NCBI GenBank assembly: GCA_036320915.1
Contig: JAXBDG010000013.1
Span: 868,001-932,000 of the forward strand
DNA length: 64,000 nt
Direction of reading: 5' to 3'
DNA from: Linnemannia elongata
Taxonomy: Eukaryota > Mortierellomycota > Mortierellomycetes > Mortierellales > Mortierellaceae
Shown here in pieces: positions 28,356 through 37,456 of the stretch. Numbering within the stretch: position 1 is the first letter of the stretch; every line of letters starts with the position of its first letter. The notes under the pieces were generated by a model, which worked only from the letters and a program-made list of their open reading frames with translations, had not been told where the DNA came from and did no database searches. The position numbers were made by a program, and so were the translations under genes.

Positions 28356-29980
28356 ATGAGATTCATCAAGGCTAACAAGGCATGGATCTGTCTTGGGTGT
28401 TGGGGCGGGTGCATCAATAGGTCATATGCGTTGATCCATCCATCGATCATCATGGCACTATGCTAACCGTCGTTTTCTTATTACATTCGGAATCATCTAG
28501 GTTGTCGTTATCCTCAACGGCCGCTATGCCGGCAAGAAGGCCGTCGTCGTGAAAAATAGCAATCCAACAACTTGCTCCTCGAATCTTGTTTTTTTTTATT
28601 GCCTTTTGCTTTGGGTGGAGGAATCAGGAATACGACACACACGGGAACGGGAAAGCAGAAGGGAACACTCATGCAGGACGTCAACATATAACTATACATC
28701 AGGAAAAGGGAGGGTAGAAGGATGTGAGGAGAGAGAGTGAGAGAGACAAGGGTGTACTTTCATTCGACGATTCCGACTATCAACAGAGATCTAGAGGGAG
28801 AGTTCTGACCTCAATCGTCTCTTCTGGCGGGATGGTTGACTCACTGAGCCACTTTCAGCCGGGATTCAAGGGATCACCAACATCTTTGTGTGCAGTTTTT
28901 ATCCTTGCGGCCGTTTTCCATGGACAAACCAACATCTTTTGATCTGGATCAGCTACAACGGTAGATCTACCGTTCGCCAAACATACTGCGCGCCTTGCGA
29001 CTCTTTGCCTTGGCGCAATCCTTCGCCGCCTAGCAGCACATCTTCAACTGTCGCCAGCAGGAACACTCACCTCGCTACGCCTTTTAGAGGCGACACATCA
29101 ATGGCAAACAGGATAATGGATCAAGAGGGACAGCTCAATACGTTTCTTTTCGTTGTTTTTTTATTTATTTCTCTTTATCTTCATCTTATCTCTTCCTGTC
29201 AATTGACATTGTTTCCTCGCATTGGAAACTCTGCAAGATTCGTATGACCTATGCTCGTCTCTGTTCTATGCTTGTCTTTTTTCTCTCTTTCTATTGATTC
29301 CCAATATTACATGTCGATGAGGGATCCAAGGAGCGCGGTTACGGTCACGCCATCGTTGCCGGTGTCGAGCGTTACCCCCTCAAGATCACCAAGAACATGG
29401 GCAAGAAGCGCATCGCCAAGCGCTCCAAGGTCAAGCCTTTCATCAAGGTTATCAACTACAACCACATGATGCCCACTCGGTAAGGATTTTTTCTCCAGGC
29501 GATTTCCTTTCAGGACTCTAATGACGGGACTTAGAGGAGGGAGACAAGGGGAGAAACAAGGGCAGGAGAAAGAGCTTATGCGATCTTACAGGAGACATTC
29601 GGACGTGCTTATTCTGGGACATTAATATTTTTCTTGAATTCAGAGGGATGGCACCACTAACTGACCTGCTCCTTTACATTGTCTATATTAGCTATGGTTT
29701 GGAGTTGGAGAACTTGAAGTCCGTCCTCACCGTCGACTCTTTCAAGGAGCCCACCCAGCGCGAGGAAGCCAAGAAGGCCATCAAGAAGCTCTTCGAGGAG
29801 AGGTACGGCAACTCTTTTTATCGAACAGGATCAAATATGCTTGCATTTATCAGCAACATTTGACACTCTTTTGAAAACGGTTCACTAACATGCATATATC
29901 TTTTGTTTTTGTTCAATTGTGCGTCTTGCAGATACAACAGCGGCAAGAACAAGTGGTTCTTCTCCAAGCTCCGTTTCTAA
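28356..29980 (+). CDS. RPL27: 60S ribosomal protein eL27
   Basis: Five exons, 28356-28379, 28501-28555, 29311-29479, 29692-29802 and 29932-29980, sum to 408 nt (135 residues; yeast eL27 has 136). Conserved eL27 blocks appear in order: [60 protein letters not shown], and the C-terminal [12 protein letters not shown]. Introns 3 and 4 are GT-AG. Intron 1 can only be spliced to give the family N-terminus with a GC donor (AAG|GCATGG ... ATCTAG). Intron 2 has no GT-AG pair that keeps the conserved VKN-DEG block; joining A28555 to A29311 restores it exactly and implies AT-AC ends. eL27 lies on the solvent side of the large subunit near the peptide exit region. A second copy elsewhere in the genome cannot be excluded. 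Confidence 0.9.
28380..28500 (+). other. eL27 intron 1 with a GC donor
   Basis: The 24-nt first exon encodes MRFIKANK. The only junction giving the conserved continuation [11 protein letters not shown] starts the intron with GC (28380-28381) and ends with CATCTAG at 28500. A CTAAC branch site lies about 35 nt before the acceptor. Confidence 0.7.
28556..29310 (+). other. eL27 intron 2 with apparent AT-AC ends
   Basis: The intron is 755 nt long. Protein conservation fixes the junction inside a two-base microhomology (AT). The possible terminal pairs are AT-AC, TA-CA and AG-AT, of which only AT-AC is a known class. The 5' end (ATAGCAATCC) does not match the U12 consensus ATATCCTT, and no TTCCTTAAC-like branch site is evident; TTGAT lies about 15 nt before the 3' end. 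Confidence 0.55.
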
Positions 29981-30331
29981 ACGGTCGGCGCGGAAATAAC
30001 GCCTCACAAATAAAACTTGACCCGTTTTCATAACAATCTTCCTCTCATCTCTGTGCTTTGATCAAGGATGTAGTTGTTGGCGTTGGCGTGTGCGCATTTT
30101 ATGTTCGTTGGTGGCGTCAAGAAGCTTTTTTTTTTTTTTTTTTCTCTTTTGGAGGCAACAGTGCCTGAACCCCGGCCATTGAAGTCTGACAGGCCTTATT
30201 GCGACGTCAGCAGGAAAGGAAGGACGGATAGAAAATTATTTTCAAAGGGAGTTGGTCTCTCTCCCTCTCTCTCTCTCTCTCTCCCTCATTCACACCGCCT
30301 CTTCCACTTCAGATCGCAAAACACAGGAATC
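29981..30331. other. Intergenic region, eL27 3' end to CINP-like gene
   Basis: Contains the AATAAA listed separately, a T-run at about 30126-30142, and a CT repeat at about 30258-30284 directly upstream of the next ATG. No gene seen. Confidence 0.45.
30009..30014 (+). terminator. AATAAA poly(A) signal, eL27
   Basis: An AATAAA starts 29 nt after the eL27 stop codon. Short 3' UTRs are usual for ribosomal protein genes. Assignment is by motif and position. Confidence 0.5.
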
Positions 30332-31310
30332 ATGTCGAAGGCGTCGTTTGAGCGAAAAGCGATCGGGATCCTCTACGACTTTCAGAAGTCGCGGAAAGTC
30401 TGGGGCGATCTTGTCTCGGATGGGTTGACGCAAGCGAATGCACTCGTTAATGTGCAACTTCAACAAGGGTAGGTTATTGCTTGTGTTGGTTCAGGCGTCA
30501 CTTCGCACTACAGTAGTCCAATATCACCGCACGCAAGCCAATTGACAAGAATCATGCATTTATTTTGTGGCCTGATGTAGATACGTGGATGGTGCAGGAT
30601 ATTGGCCACCGGCGCTAGACCAATTTCTGGATCTTAAAGATCGATTCGAGAGCAAACTTCAAAAGAAGGCTGACGCGCTTGCCTTGGACTTTGAGACAAC
30701 TTTTACAAAGATGGTAACGCCTCGCAGCGTGTCAATCGTTTAGCCGATTGCTTTACCCATGTCTCGTTTGGCCTTTGTCACTTGCGCCACTTTAAAATCA
30801 CCTAAATCAGCATATATTTTTTTCCGACATGCATAGAGTGCACAGTACTCCAAGATGAAGCTACAGACCAGCCAATTCGAGTATTTGATGGAGGAGGCGA
30901 CAGAGTCATTTGGAGAGGCATACACATATAGTGACCCCTTTGGCACCACCTGCACCCTTGAGCAGATCTGGATACAGCTCGAGAGGGTGTTTAGCCTGTA
31001 CACTCAACAAATCGCCCTCAACCGTGAGATTCTGGATCAATTGGTCGCACGGAACCAGCATCAACAAAATCCAGCTTTCTCGGCGCCATCGCAACCAGGA
31101 GGAGAGGAGTCGAGCATAGCTGGATCGGGAAGATCTGAGAGGACTGGATCGGTAGATGTTAGTACGGTAGGGATCCTGGCTCCGATGCCGAGAGATAAAG
31201 ACCAGGGGATGATCCTTCTCTCGGCCTGGCTCAACCAGCCTCACCTCAAGCCTGATACATTAGCCACATTCGACGAGTTCTGTCAAGTTGAGATGTTTGA
31301 AGGAGAGTAA
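30332..31310 (+). CDS. CINP: CINP-like protein
   Basis: Three exons, 30332-30468, 30581-30713 and 30837-31310, with phases 2 and 0, give 247 residues. By recollection the order of motifs matches CDK2-interacting protein CINP: an N-terminal helix with W-x2-L and LTQANALVN (human FTTANNIAN), a central coiled segment (FESKLQKKADALALDFE), an IWIQLERVFSLYTQQIALNREILDQLV helix region matching the human EVSHKLLEMYRKEL segment, and a C-terminal LLSAWLNQPHLKPD (human LSMWLHQPYVESD). Human CINP (about 212 residues) binds CDK2 and ATRIP and is a subunit of the AAA-ATPase complex 55LCC, which acts in ribosome biogenesis and replisome proteostasis. A Ser/Gly-rich insert at about residues 170-200 is extra. 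The match is distant, so a profile search is needed to settle it. Confidence 0.6.
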
Positions 31311-31734
31311 AGTCATTGTTTTTTGAAGTCATCGATTTCATATTTGATCGGCGTTGCTCTGACCTCCACCTTGCTCATCGCTTTTTACGGTGCAACTATA
31401 CAAGCCATTGACCAAACTTGTGTAACTGATTGGTTCGGAGCGCAAACTGACATAGGCCACAAGCGCGTATTTTTATCCCTCTTTTCTCTTACTTTCTTTT
31501 TCACTTCACCTTCAACCACCAACCCCACCACTACCACCTCTTCACTTCTCCATTCTCAAGCAAGTATGATCAACCTGAACAGCAACAACCACCGCAGTCG
31601 AATCAAGTCGTTTCATTACTCTGCCATGGCGACCAATTCCCAGGCCTAGGTGAGAGCTGTCAGTCGTCAATCCCCATCCCTTTCTCAGTTTCCCTCACTG
31701 CCCTCGTGGTCTTTTTCTTTATCGCCTTACAGAG
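31311..31734. other. Region upstream of retropepsin-like copy 1
   Basis: The plus strand is CU-rich from about 31470 to 31555. An ATG at 31566 opens a 27-codon frame (MINLNSNNHRSRIKSF) ending at TAG 31647-31649, directly followed by a good donor (GTGAGAG); a matching acceptor (CTTACAG) lies just before the ATG at 31735. This looks like a 5' UTR exon carrying a short upstream frame, or a decayed first coding exon like the Asn/Arg-rich start of copy 3. Confidence 0.4.
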
Positions 31735-32711
31735 ATGACTGCCTTCGACCCATCGTGCATCAAGTATTGCTTACCAAGCGGTCGCACTACACTCGTCAAC
31801 AGACGCTGTTATCGATTTACCAACCCGAGACGATTTGAATGCATCCTCCCTAAGCGAGGTTTCTACTACCGTGAGATTCACCGCAGTTCTGGGGAGTCTT
31901 CCTCCTCGGACATGGCCACCACAAGCGCTGGTCATGCTCAACGATATGGCACTGACCCACACACCTTTAATGATAACTATCATCCATTCACACGAGCACA
32001 ACAAGCACAGCCAGTTGTAAACTACAACAGTGACCATCCAAACGATGATGAGCTGAAAACATGCTACGATAATGGCCATCCAAATGATGATGAGCTGAAA
32101 ACATATAAAAATAATTGCCATCCAAATGATAATGAGCTGGAAACAAATTACAACTATGGCCATCCAAACGATGATGAGCCGAAGATAAAAGATATCCTGC
32201 ATCTGTTTAACAAAAACAATAACGGTCAAAAGAACTTGTGGGGTCTTGTGCTTGAAGAAGAAGAAATGCGAAATGTGAAGAAGAGGAACAACTTTACTCC
32301 TACTCCCGTCGTCGCCGCCAAAGAGTCACCGCTCGCCGTCAAAGAGCCTCCAAGCTGTTTCAGAACCAGTATGAGAGTGAGTTCCCCACTTGTTGTAATG
32401 CACGTCCGCAGACCCTGTTTGATGGCAAGTTTTGCGGTGGCCGGCTTGGCTCCCGCGATCTGGCCATGCCTATTTTGATCAAAGGCATCGAATTCACTGG
32501 TATTGCGGTCCCGGAACTTCAGAGGTCTTGCATCAGCTCCGAGGTCACCGAGGGTCTTGGAATTTGTGTTCACACCGTATGCTACTACTACGGTGAGGCA
32601 CTGGTCGGCGAATATGTCCAGCAAACCCTCCACTCGATCCCGGCCTACCTGGGATCCTCCAAGCAGTGCAGAGTGAGCTCAGAGTTCGATGTACCATCAA
32701 CATGCTTCTAA
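31735..32711 (+). CDS. Retropepsin-like family protein, copy 1 (model uncertain, possibly decaying)
   Basis: From the ATG at 31735 the frame carries the family motif RCYRFTNPRRFECIL, then three and a third copies of a 14-residue repeat (HPNDDELKT...). It then has to change frame. Removing 32275-32363 (89 nt, GT-AG) or 32248-32363 (116 nt) joins it in frame to NQYESEFP and the retropepsin-like segment (QTLFDGKFCGGRL, MPILIKGIEFTGIAVPELQ), ending at 32711. Both models sum to multiples of three (295 or 286 residues). The segment aligns with copy 3 around VKINGVVLTALLASG, but the Asp-Ser/Thr-Gly position reads VPELQ and the second half of the fold is missing. It may be a short functional relative or a pseudogene with one frameshift. 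Donors are weak, so the intron is doubtful. Confidence 0.45.
32035..32190 (+). repeat. 42-bp coding tandem repeat in copy 1
   Basis: Consecutive units start with CATCCAAA at 42-bp spacing (32035, 32077, ...). They encode HPNDDELKTCYDNG, HPNDDELKTYKNNC and HPNDNELETNYNYG, followed by a partial HPNDDEPK. Units differ by several substitutions, so the array is not brand new. Confidence 0.9.
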
Positions 32712-32871
32712 GACCCTCTGATCCAGTCTCAAATAGCTAATATTATTTTATCTCCATCCTTCTTCTTTCATAAATATAGTTCTTGTCAATCGAATAACAT
32801 GTTTGTTGTACGCATCTCTTTGACATCACCAAAATGACAATTCTTGTGAGTTTTCTTGTTGTTGTCTGTTA

Positions 32872-33640
32872 CAGGTACTTGGAGTTATCAACGACTACTC
32901 GAAAGAGGATGAACCCAAAATAAAAGACACACTGCATCTTAATAAGTGAGCAACGGCGATCAAATTGGTCAGTGGGTCCTAGCGCCAGAACAAGAACAGT
33001 ATAAGTGAGTGAGATAAGGGGAAAGAGAGTACACGTCCACGCCAGCAAAAACAAGAAATCTAGAGGGCGTCGTCGTCAAACAATTGCTTGCGCTCTCAGA
33101 GCGCGCCGAATTCAAGAAGTCCATTTGTCCCAAAAAGCCCGTTGAGTTCATGAAGCCAGTCATCCACAACGTCCACCCTAGCTCATATTAGCTGATGTTC
33201 CTGAGGGAGAATGTGTGACTGAGGCTCAAGAAGACGATGTCTTCCATCCCTCCAGTCTCGCACCTCCGCAGACTCTATTTTCTGGCTCATCACCGCAGTC
33301 CCAAGCCGGGCACGAAGGACTCCACTCTTATGGTCAGGATTAAGGGCATCGAGTTTACAGTACTCGCGACGACCAAACGCAAGAATTCATCCATCAACAC
33401 CAACGTCGTCAAGGGGGCTCGGTCTTTGCTTTGACGAACTTTATGATGGCAGACTTTGAATGACCGTCGATTGCCTGCTAGACGATCCACGATCGAGAGG
33501 GGTACGTTCAGATTTTGGACGCCGTTGGAAGTTGAGGATTTGGAGTACTATGGTTTTCACATTGGTATGGATATCCTTTACGAGTGTGTCTATAGCCTTT
33601 GTCAAAGGTAAGAATGTGTTTGTTGTTGTGCCGTAATTTT
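32872..33640 (+). pseudogene. Decayed retropepsin-like copy 2
   Basis: Fragments of the family appear in order but in different frames with stops between. EDEPKIKDTLHLNK near 32910-32950 matches copy 1 DDEPKIKDILHLFNK. PPQTLFSGS follows near 33260, then after a frameshift STLMVRIKGIEFTVLATTKRK near 33325-33390 matches copy 1 MPILIKGIEFTGIAVPELQ. LEVEDLEYYGFHIGMDILYE near 33520-33590 matches copy 3 DVDDLNYYDFQIGIDL. No model without frameshifts works. The catalytic position reads ATT. It lies between the other two copies on the same strand, so it most likely arose by tandem duplication followed by decay. Confidence 0.65.
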
Positions 33641-34818
33641 GGTATGCCTGACTTATTTGTGATGCGTTAAAAGCTGCATTGCTAATCCCTTCTCATTTAT
33701 TCTACTTAAGAGTTGCCAGTCGTGTTTGAGCTCGGCCATCCAAGATGGCACTCCCCACTCTCTATCAAACTGACGGCCGCCAGCGCCGCCGACATGGCGC
33801 CTTGAACCTCTTTTTCTTAGCCAGTCTTTTTTCATCGCTGTTTCTTTTCATAAACAATTGTCTGTCGAGCAGCGCACTACTTTACTCGAAGTCGCACCAT
33901 CCGCACTGGCTATTCTTCTTATTGAAGGTGTTTATGCCGCCAGTCGATTAAAAAACCCTATTGACGGGTCCCTGCTTGCGAGATTGCGCCGTATGATACT
34001 CTCCTCACAAAAAAACAGGTTGGGAGTTCCACCAGTCCTTCTTCAGTCGGTCGCAAAATATGTCGGATGAATCGCTTTATTTTCTGTTTTATTCAATGCG
34101 GTAGTTTCATCATTCGCCTCCAAATTTACAATGTAAGTATGTACAGTTGTTAATATTGTGTATGCCTCTATGGTTTCAGGTGTTTTGCCTGCAAGATAAG
34201 CGGGGGCACTCAAGCACAAAGATTGGTATCATCCGACGAATTTTGCATGCATATCTAAATGCCATGCAAAAACATCGTGTATTTTTCATAGTGATTTTGG
34301 GTATAAGGCATAAGTGGTCCTGATCTGTATCTGTAATGCTCTACGGAAATCATTAGGAAGACGACGAGATGTACACTTTACACGTGTGCAGCTTACTTCG
34401 AAAGACTGTCGCAAGACTGACGCCGTATAAAAAAAAAAGAACGAGGTTTGGCATTGATATATTCATGATATTTCGATGTTTTCATCTTCAAACAGAGATA
34501 ATTGCATAGCTTTAGCAGCATTCGCATATATATGACTTGTGCAATAACTACAGCCATCTTCACCAAAAGTTTGAAGGTGGGCTAATATTGCAGTTGTGGA
34601 GAAAACGGCGCTGAAGATGAATATTACTATGTAGTTTTGCGACTTTTTTCATACGCGTTTTTATATGCATGCAAAATTTCAATTTTGAACTTTTGTCAAC
34701 CAAGCCACAGGCACAAAAAAAAAAATCGAATTGAACTTTTCTTCTCTTTCTCCTCTTTTCCTCACCTTCCGCACTCACCTCTCATCTGAAATTCGACATT
34801 CTCGCGTGGAATCCTATC
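33641..34818. other. AT-rich spacer before copy 3, with a short unexplained open frame
   Basis: A frame open from about 33774 to 34070 has coding-like texture (LLEVAPSALAILLIEGVY, then LARLRRMILSSQKNRLGVPP) but no ATG start and no recognised family; it may be a gene relic or a 3' exon. From 34080 to 34740 the sequence is clearly AT-richer than the flanking genes and has no frame of interest. Confidence 0.35.
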
Positions 34819-36720
34819 ATGGCGGACAGCAGTAACAGTCGTCGACGCAACAACAACAACAGTTTCCGTCGTCGTAACAACAACAGTAACAACGACAGTA
34901 ACAACAACAACCGAAACCGAAACCATAACAACAAATGCCAGAACACTCAGTCGGTCCAGAACTACGACGACAACAACCGAACCTACGATGTTGACAGTCA
35001 GAGTGACAACGACAGGTTTAACGACTCGCCCAGCAACCGCAGCAGCAACAACCAATACAACACCAGCCAGTACAGCAACAAACAGTATAACGACAACCAG
35101 TACAACAACAGCAACCACCACAACAAAAACAAAAACAAAAACAAAAAACATGGTCGTGGGGCAACTTACCCCGGCCATGAGGATGATTCCCGGGTCAACC
35201 CCAATGCTACTGCAGGTGCCACGAACAAACGGCGCAAAATATCTGCAACGTTATTGAAGGGCCAACCTCGTGCGAATGTACCTCAACCACAAACTAAGGC
35301 GTCTTCATCCCTCGAGGAGAGCGCTATCAATGGCCCATCAGCCGAAACTATTGCAGCTATATCTGCCACTACGAACAGCACCTGCCAGCATGCAATGTGT
35401 ATCGAGTTGACCCAACAAGGTCTTCAGCGTACTCATGCTGATGCACGGTGCTTTCGTTTCACCAACCCAAAGCGGTTTGAAAGCATCCTCCGTCGACGTC
35501 GACGAGATGGACTGCTGGAGTTGTCGGGGGACCAAGACGCTCTTCCCGTCGCCGTGAGCAATGCTTATAACCCTTATCTGACTTCTGCCTTGACTGCTTC
35601 TCATAAGACTGGACAGCAAGGTCAGCGAAAGGCTCATGCTGAGGATGATGATCAGAAATTATCAGACTACCTCTACATGAAAGACTCTTCTCATTACAAA
35701 AAAGTAGGCTCTCCCCATCCAACCACATGGCGGTATGTGTCAGATGAAGGAGGAGAAGAATTCTCTTGTGCCAACAATGGAGGTCCTGTTGCTGTTGTCT
35801 TCAGTGGCTCGACCCAGACTTTGGCTCAGGTCAATGCCCAAAAGATGAGCCGTAGTGCTCGTCAGAGGGCTCGCCGAGCTGCTAAAAAAGCTGAAGCAAA
35901 GAGCAACAGCAACAATACCACCAATGTTGGTGGCAATGATTCATCTTTGAATTCATCCAAGCAACCACCCCAGATCCTGCAGCAAACGCATATTATCCCT
36001 GCTTGTACATTTACGATCAATGAAAGTAGGGGATTGACTTGGGATGAAAACTCTGAAACTGACGAGTGGGACCGTCCCCTCAACATCCTTGAAGCTAGGG
36101 ATCTCCTGGCCGATATGGACAGGTTGAACAGGGAATCGCGGCTGTCATCGCAGACCACGAAGGCATCGACCCTTCCTATGGACATTTTTGATGAACCACA
36201 GAGGATTGGTTTCAGTATGGGTACAACCCGTTTTTCTGCTCGTCCATTTTCAGATCAGACGGACACTGTTGATCTTACGAAGCACGCAGTTTCGGTTCAC
36301 ACCGGCACACCTTCTGTTCCTATGCATCTGCAACAACAGCAAACAATGAGGTCCGCATTTGTGGGAGGCTTTCGCGGGACAAAGCCCGGTGATAACCGAA
36401 TTGCAGTTCCTGTGAAGATCAACGGTGTTGTTCTGACTGCCCTGCTGGCCTCTGGCCGGATCAAGTCGTGTATCGACCGCAAAGTTGCAGAGGCGATCGG
36501 TTTGCGAACCTGGTCCGACCCTGCGCTCGAAATGATTGACCACTACCGTACCCCGAAAACCATGCACACCTGCAACGCCATCAATGCCAGCTACGGCAAT
36601 AAGACTGGCAAGGTCATCCTGGACGTCGATGATCTCAACTACTACGACTTCCAGATCGGTATCGACCTCACCCATATCTTTGGTTTCTTCCCCGTGGGTA
36701 TCAAAACCACCTTGCAGTAA
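34819..36720 (+). CDS. Retropepsin-fold protein lacking the catalytic Asp, copy 3 (intact)
   Basis: A single uninterrupted exon encodes 633 residues. The first 130 residues are Asn/Arg/Ser-rich and low complexity. Residues about 190-225 carry the family motif (C-x4-C, then RCFRFTNPKRFESIL). A basic helix-like stretch (SRSARQRARRAAKKAEAK) follows near residue 345. The C-terminal 110 residues look like a retropepsin/DDI1-type aspartic protease fold: VPVKINGVVLTALLASG then CIDRKVAEAIGL, and the second strand pair DLNYYDFQIGIDL. In active members the LLASG position is (L/V)-D-(S/T)-G, so the catalytic Asp is replaced by Ala and the protein is probably not a protease. It could bind peptides or dimerise. 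No integrase or reverse transcriptase frame is present, so it is not an evident retroelement. Function unknown. Confidence 0.75.
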   Translation: MADSSNSRRRNNNNSFRRRNNNSNNDSNNNNRNRNHNNKCQNTQSVQNYDDNNRTYDVDSQSDNDRFNDSPSNRSSNNQYNTSQYSNKQYNDNQYNNSNHHNKNKNKNKKHGRGATYPGHEDDSRVNPNATAGATNKRRKISATLLKGQPRANVPQPQTKASSSLEESAINGPSAETIAAISATTNSTCQHAMCIELTQQGLQRTHADARCFRFTNPKRFESILRRRRRDGLLELSGDQDALPVAVSNAYNPYLTSALTASHKTGQQGQRKAHAEDDDQKLSDYLYMKDSSHYKKVGSPHPTTWRYVSDEGGEEFSCANNGGPVAVVFSGSTQTLAQVNAQKMSRSARQRARRAAKKAEAKSNSNNTTNVGGNDSSLNSSKQPPQILQQTHIIPACTFTINESRGLTWDENSETDEWDRPLNILEARDLLADMDRLNRESRLSSQTTKASTLPMDIFDEPQRIGFSMGTTRFSARPFSDQTDTVDLTKHAVSVHTGTPSVPMHLQQQQTMRSAFVGGFRGTKPGDNRIAVPVKINGVVLTALLASGRIKSCIDRKVAEAIGLRTWSDPALEMIDHYRTPKTMHTCNAINASYGNKTGKVILDVDDLNYYDFQIGIDLTHIFGFFPVGIKTTLQ

Positions 36721-37456
36721 GAGGTATGTTTTTTTTTTGTCTTCTCACTTTTTTTTTTTTGTCTATATAGTACATGTATTTGTTTGTTACGAAACTGAAC
36801 CTGGATGTCTTTTACACGCTCTTTTTTTTTGACTAAGAACAAAATGTGGCATTTTTTTTTGTGTCCAATAGATGGTCCACCACTGCCGCCAACCGTTGTT
36901 GCCAGATAGCCATTACCGCCAGTCAGCCAACCAGTCAGTCAGTCAGTCAGTCAGTCACCACTTTTTTTTCTCAGTAGTATAGTTTTCTTTTTACGACTTT
37001 TTTTTCCCAGTCTGCCAGGAACCGGCAGTCATCTTAGATGGGTGTCGGGGCGGCCAAGAGTGCCGTTGTGGATGATGCTAGTTTTTTTTCTCGAGTGCAC
37101 CCTTTGAACCAACCCCCTTGGGTTGGCAGAGGACTCGAATGCCCACAAGCCTGAGCTGACAATCAATATATATGATCTTTTATTTTTCTACACGCAGCGT
37201 ATTTTTCTTGTTAGTTTCGTGATGCCCCTTCAGGCGCATCCTCCATTTTTTTTTTTTTTTTTTTCGACGTTCGTTTTTGTAGAAAGCTCAAAACGCGAAC
37301 AAAAAAAAAAAAGAAAAAGATAATGCATGCTAGTCACGTGTAGCATTCATCGAAGGACAAAAATGGCGGCGCATCACCTTTTTTTTTTTCTTCCCTTTCT
37401 CACTCGTTCTCGCTTTGCATTCGACACCCCCCGACAACCATCGCCTCCACCAACAC
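36721..37456. other. Intergenic region, copy 3 to RBMX2
   Basis: No gene seen. It contains many short T-runs and a CAGT tetranucleotide repeat (listed separately) and should include the RBMX2 promoter. Confidence 0.4.
36921..36957. repeat. (CAGT)n microsatellite
   Basis: Imperfect then perfect CAGT units, about nine in all, lie 200 nt after the copy 3 stop codon. Confidence 0.85.

Noticed and set aside
28549..28740. Continuation of eL27 exon 2 as an open frame
   Set aside because: It diverges from eL27 right after VVVKN; conserved residues resume at 29311.
28550..29322. Conventional GT-AG choice for eL27 intron 2 (GTC|GTGAAA ... GATGAG|GGA)
   Set aside because: It would delete the conserved VKNVDE residues that the DNA encodes on either side of the gap.
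32035..32190. Regular 42-bp repeats resembling a CRISPR array
   Set aside because: The repeats are contiguous, in frame and coding, with no spacers, in a eukaryotic gene.
34762..35178. 138-codon minus-strand frame rich in Val
   Set aside because: It is the mirror of the AAC/CAA-rich Asn-Arg coding region of retropepsin copy 3.
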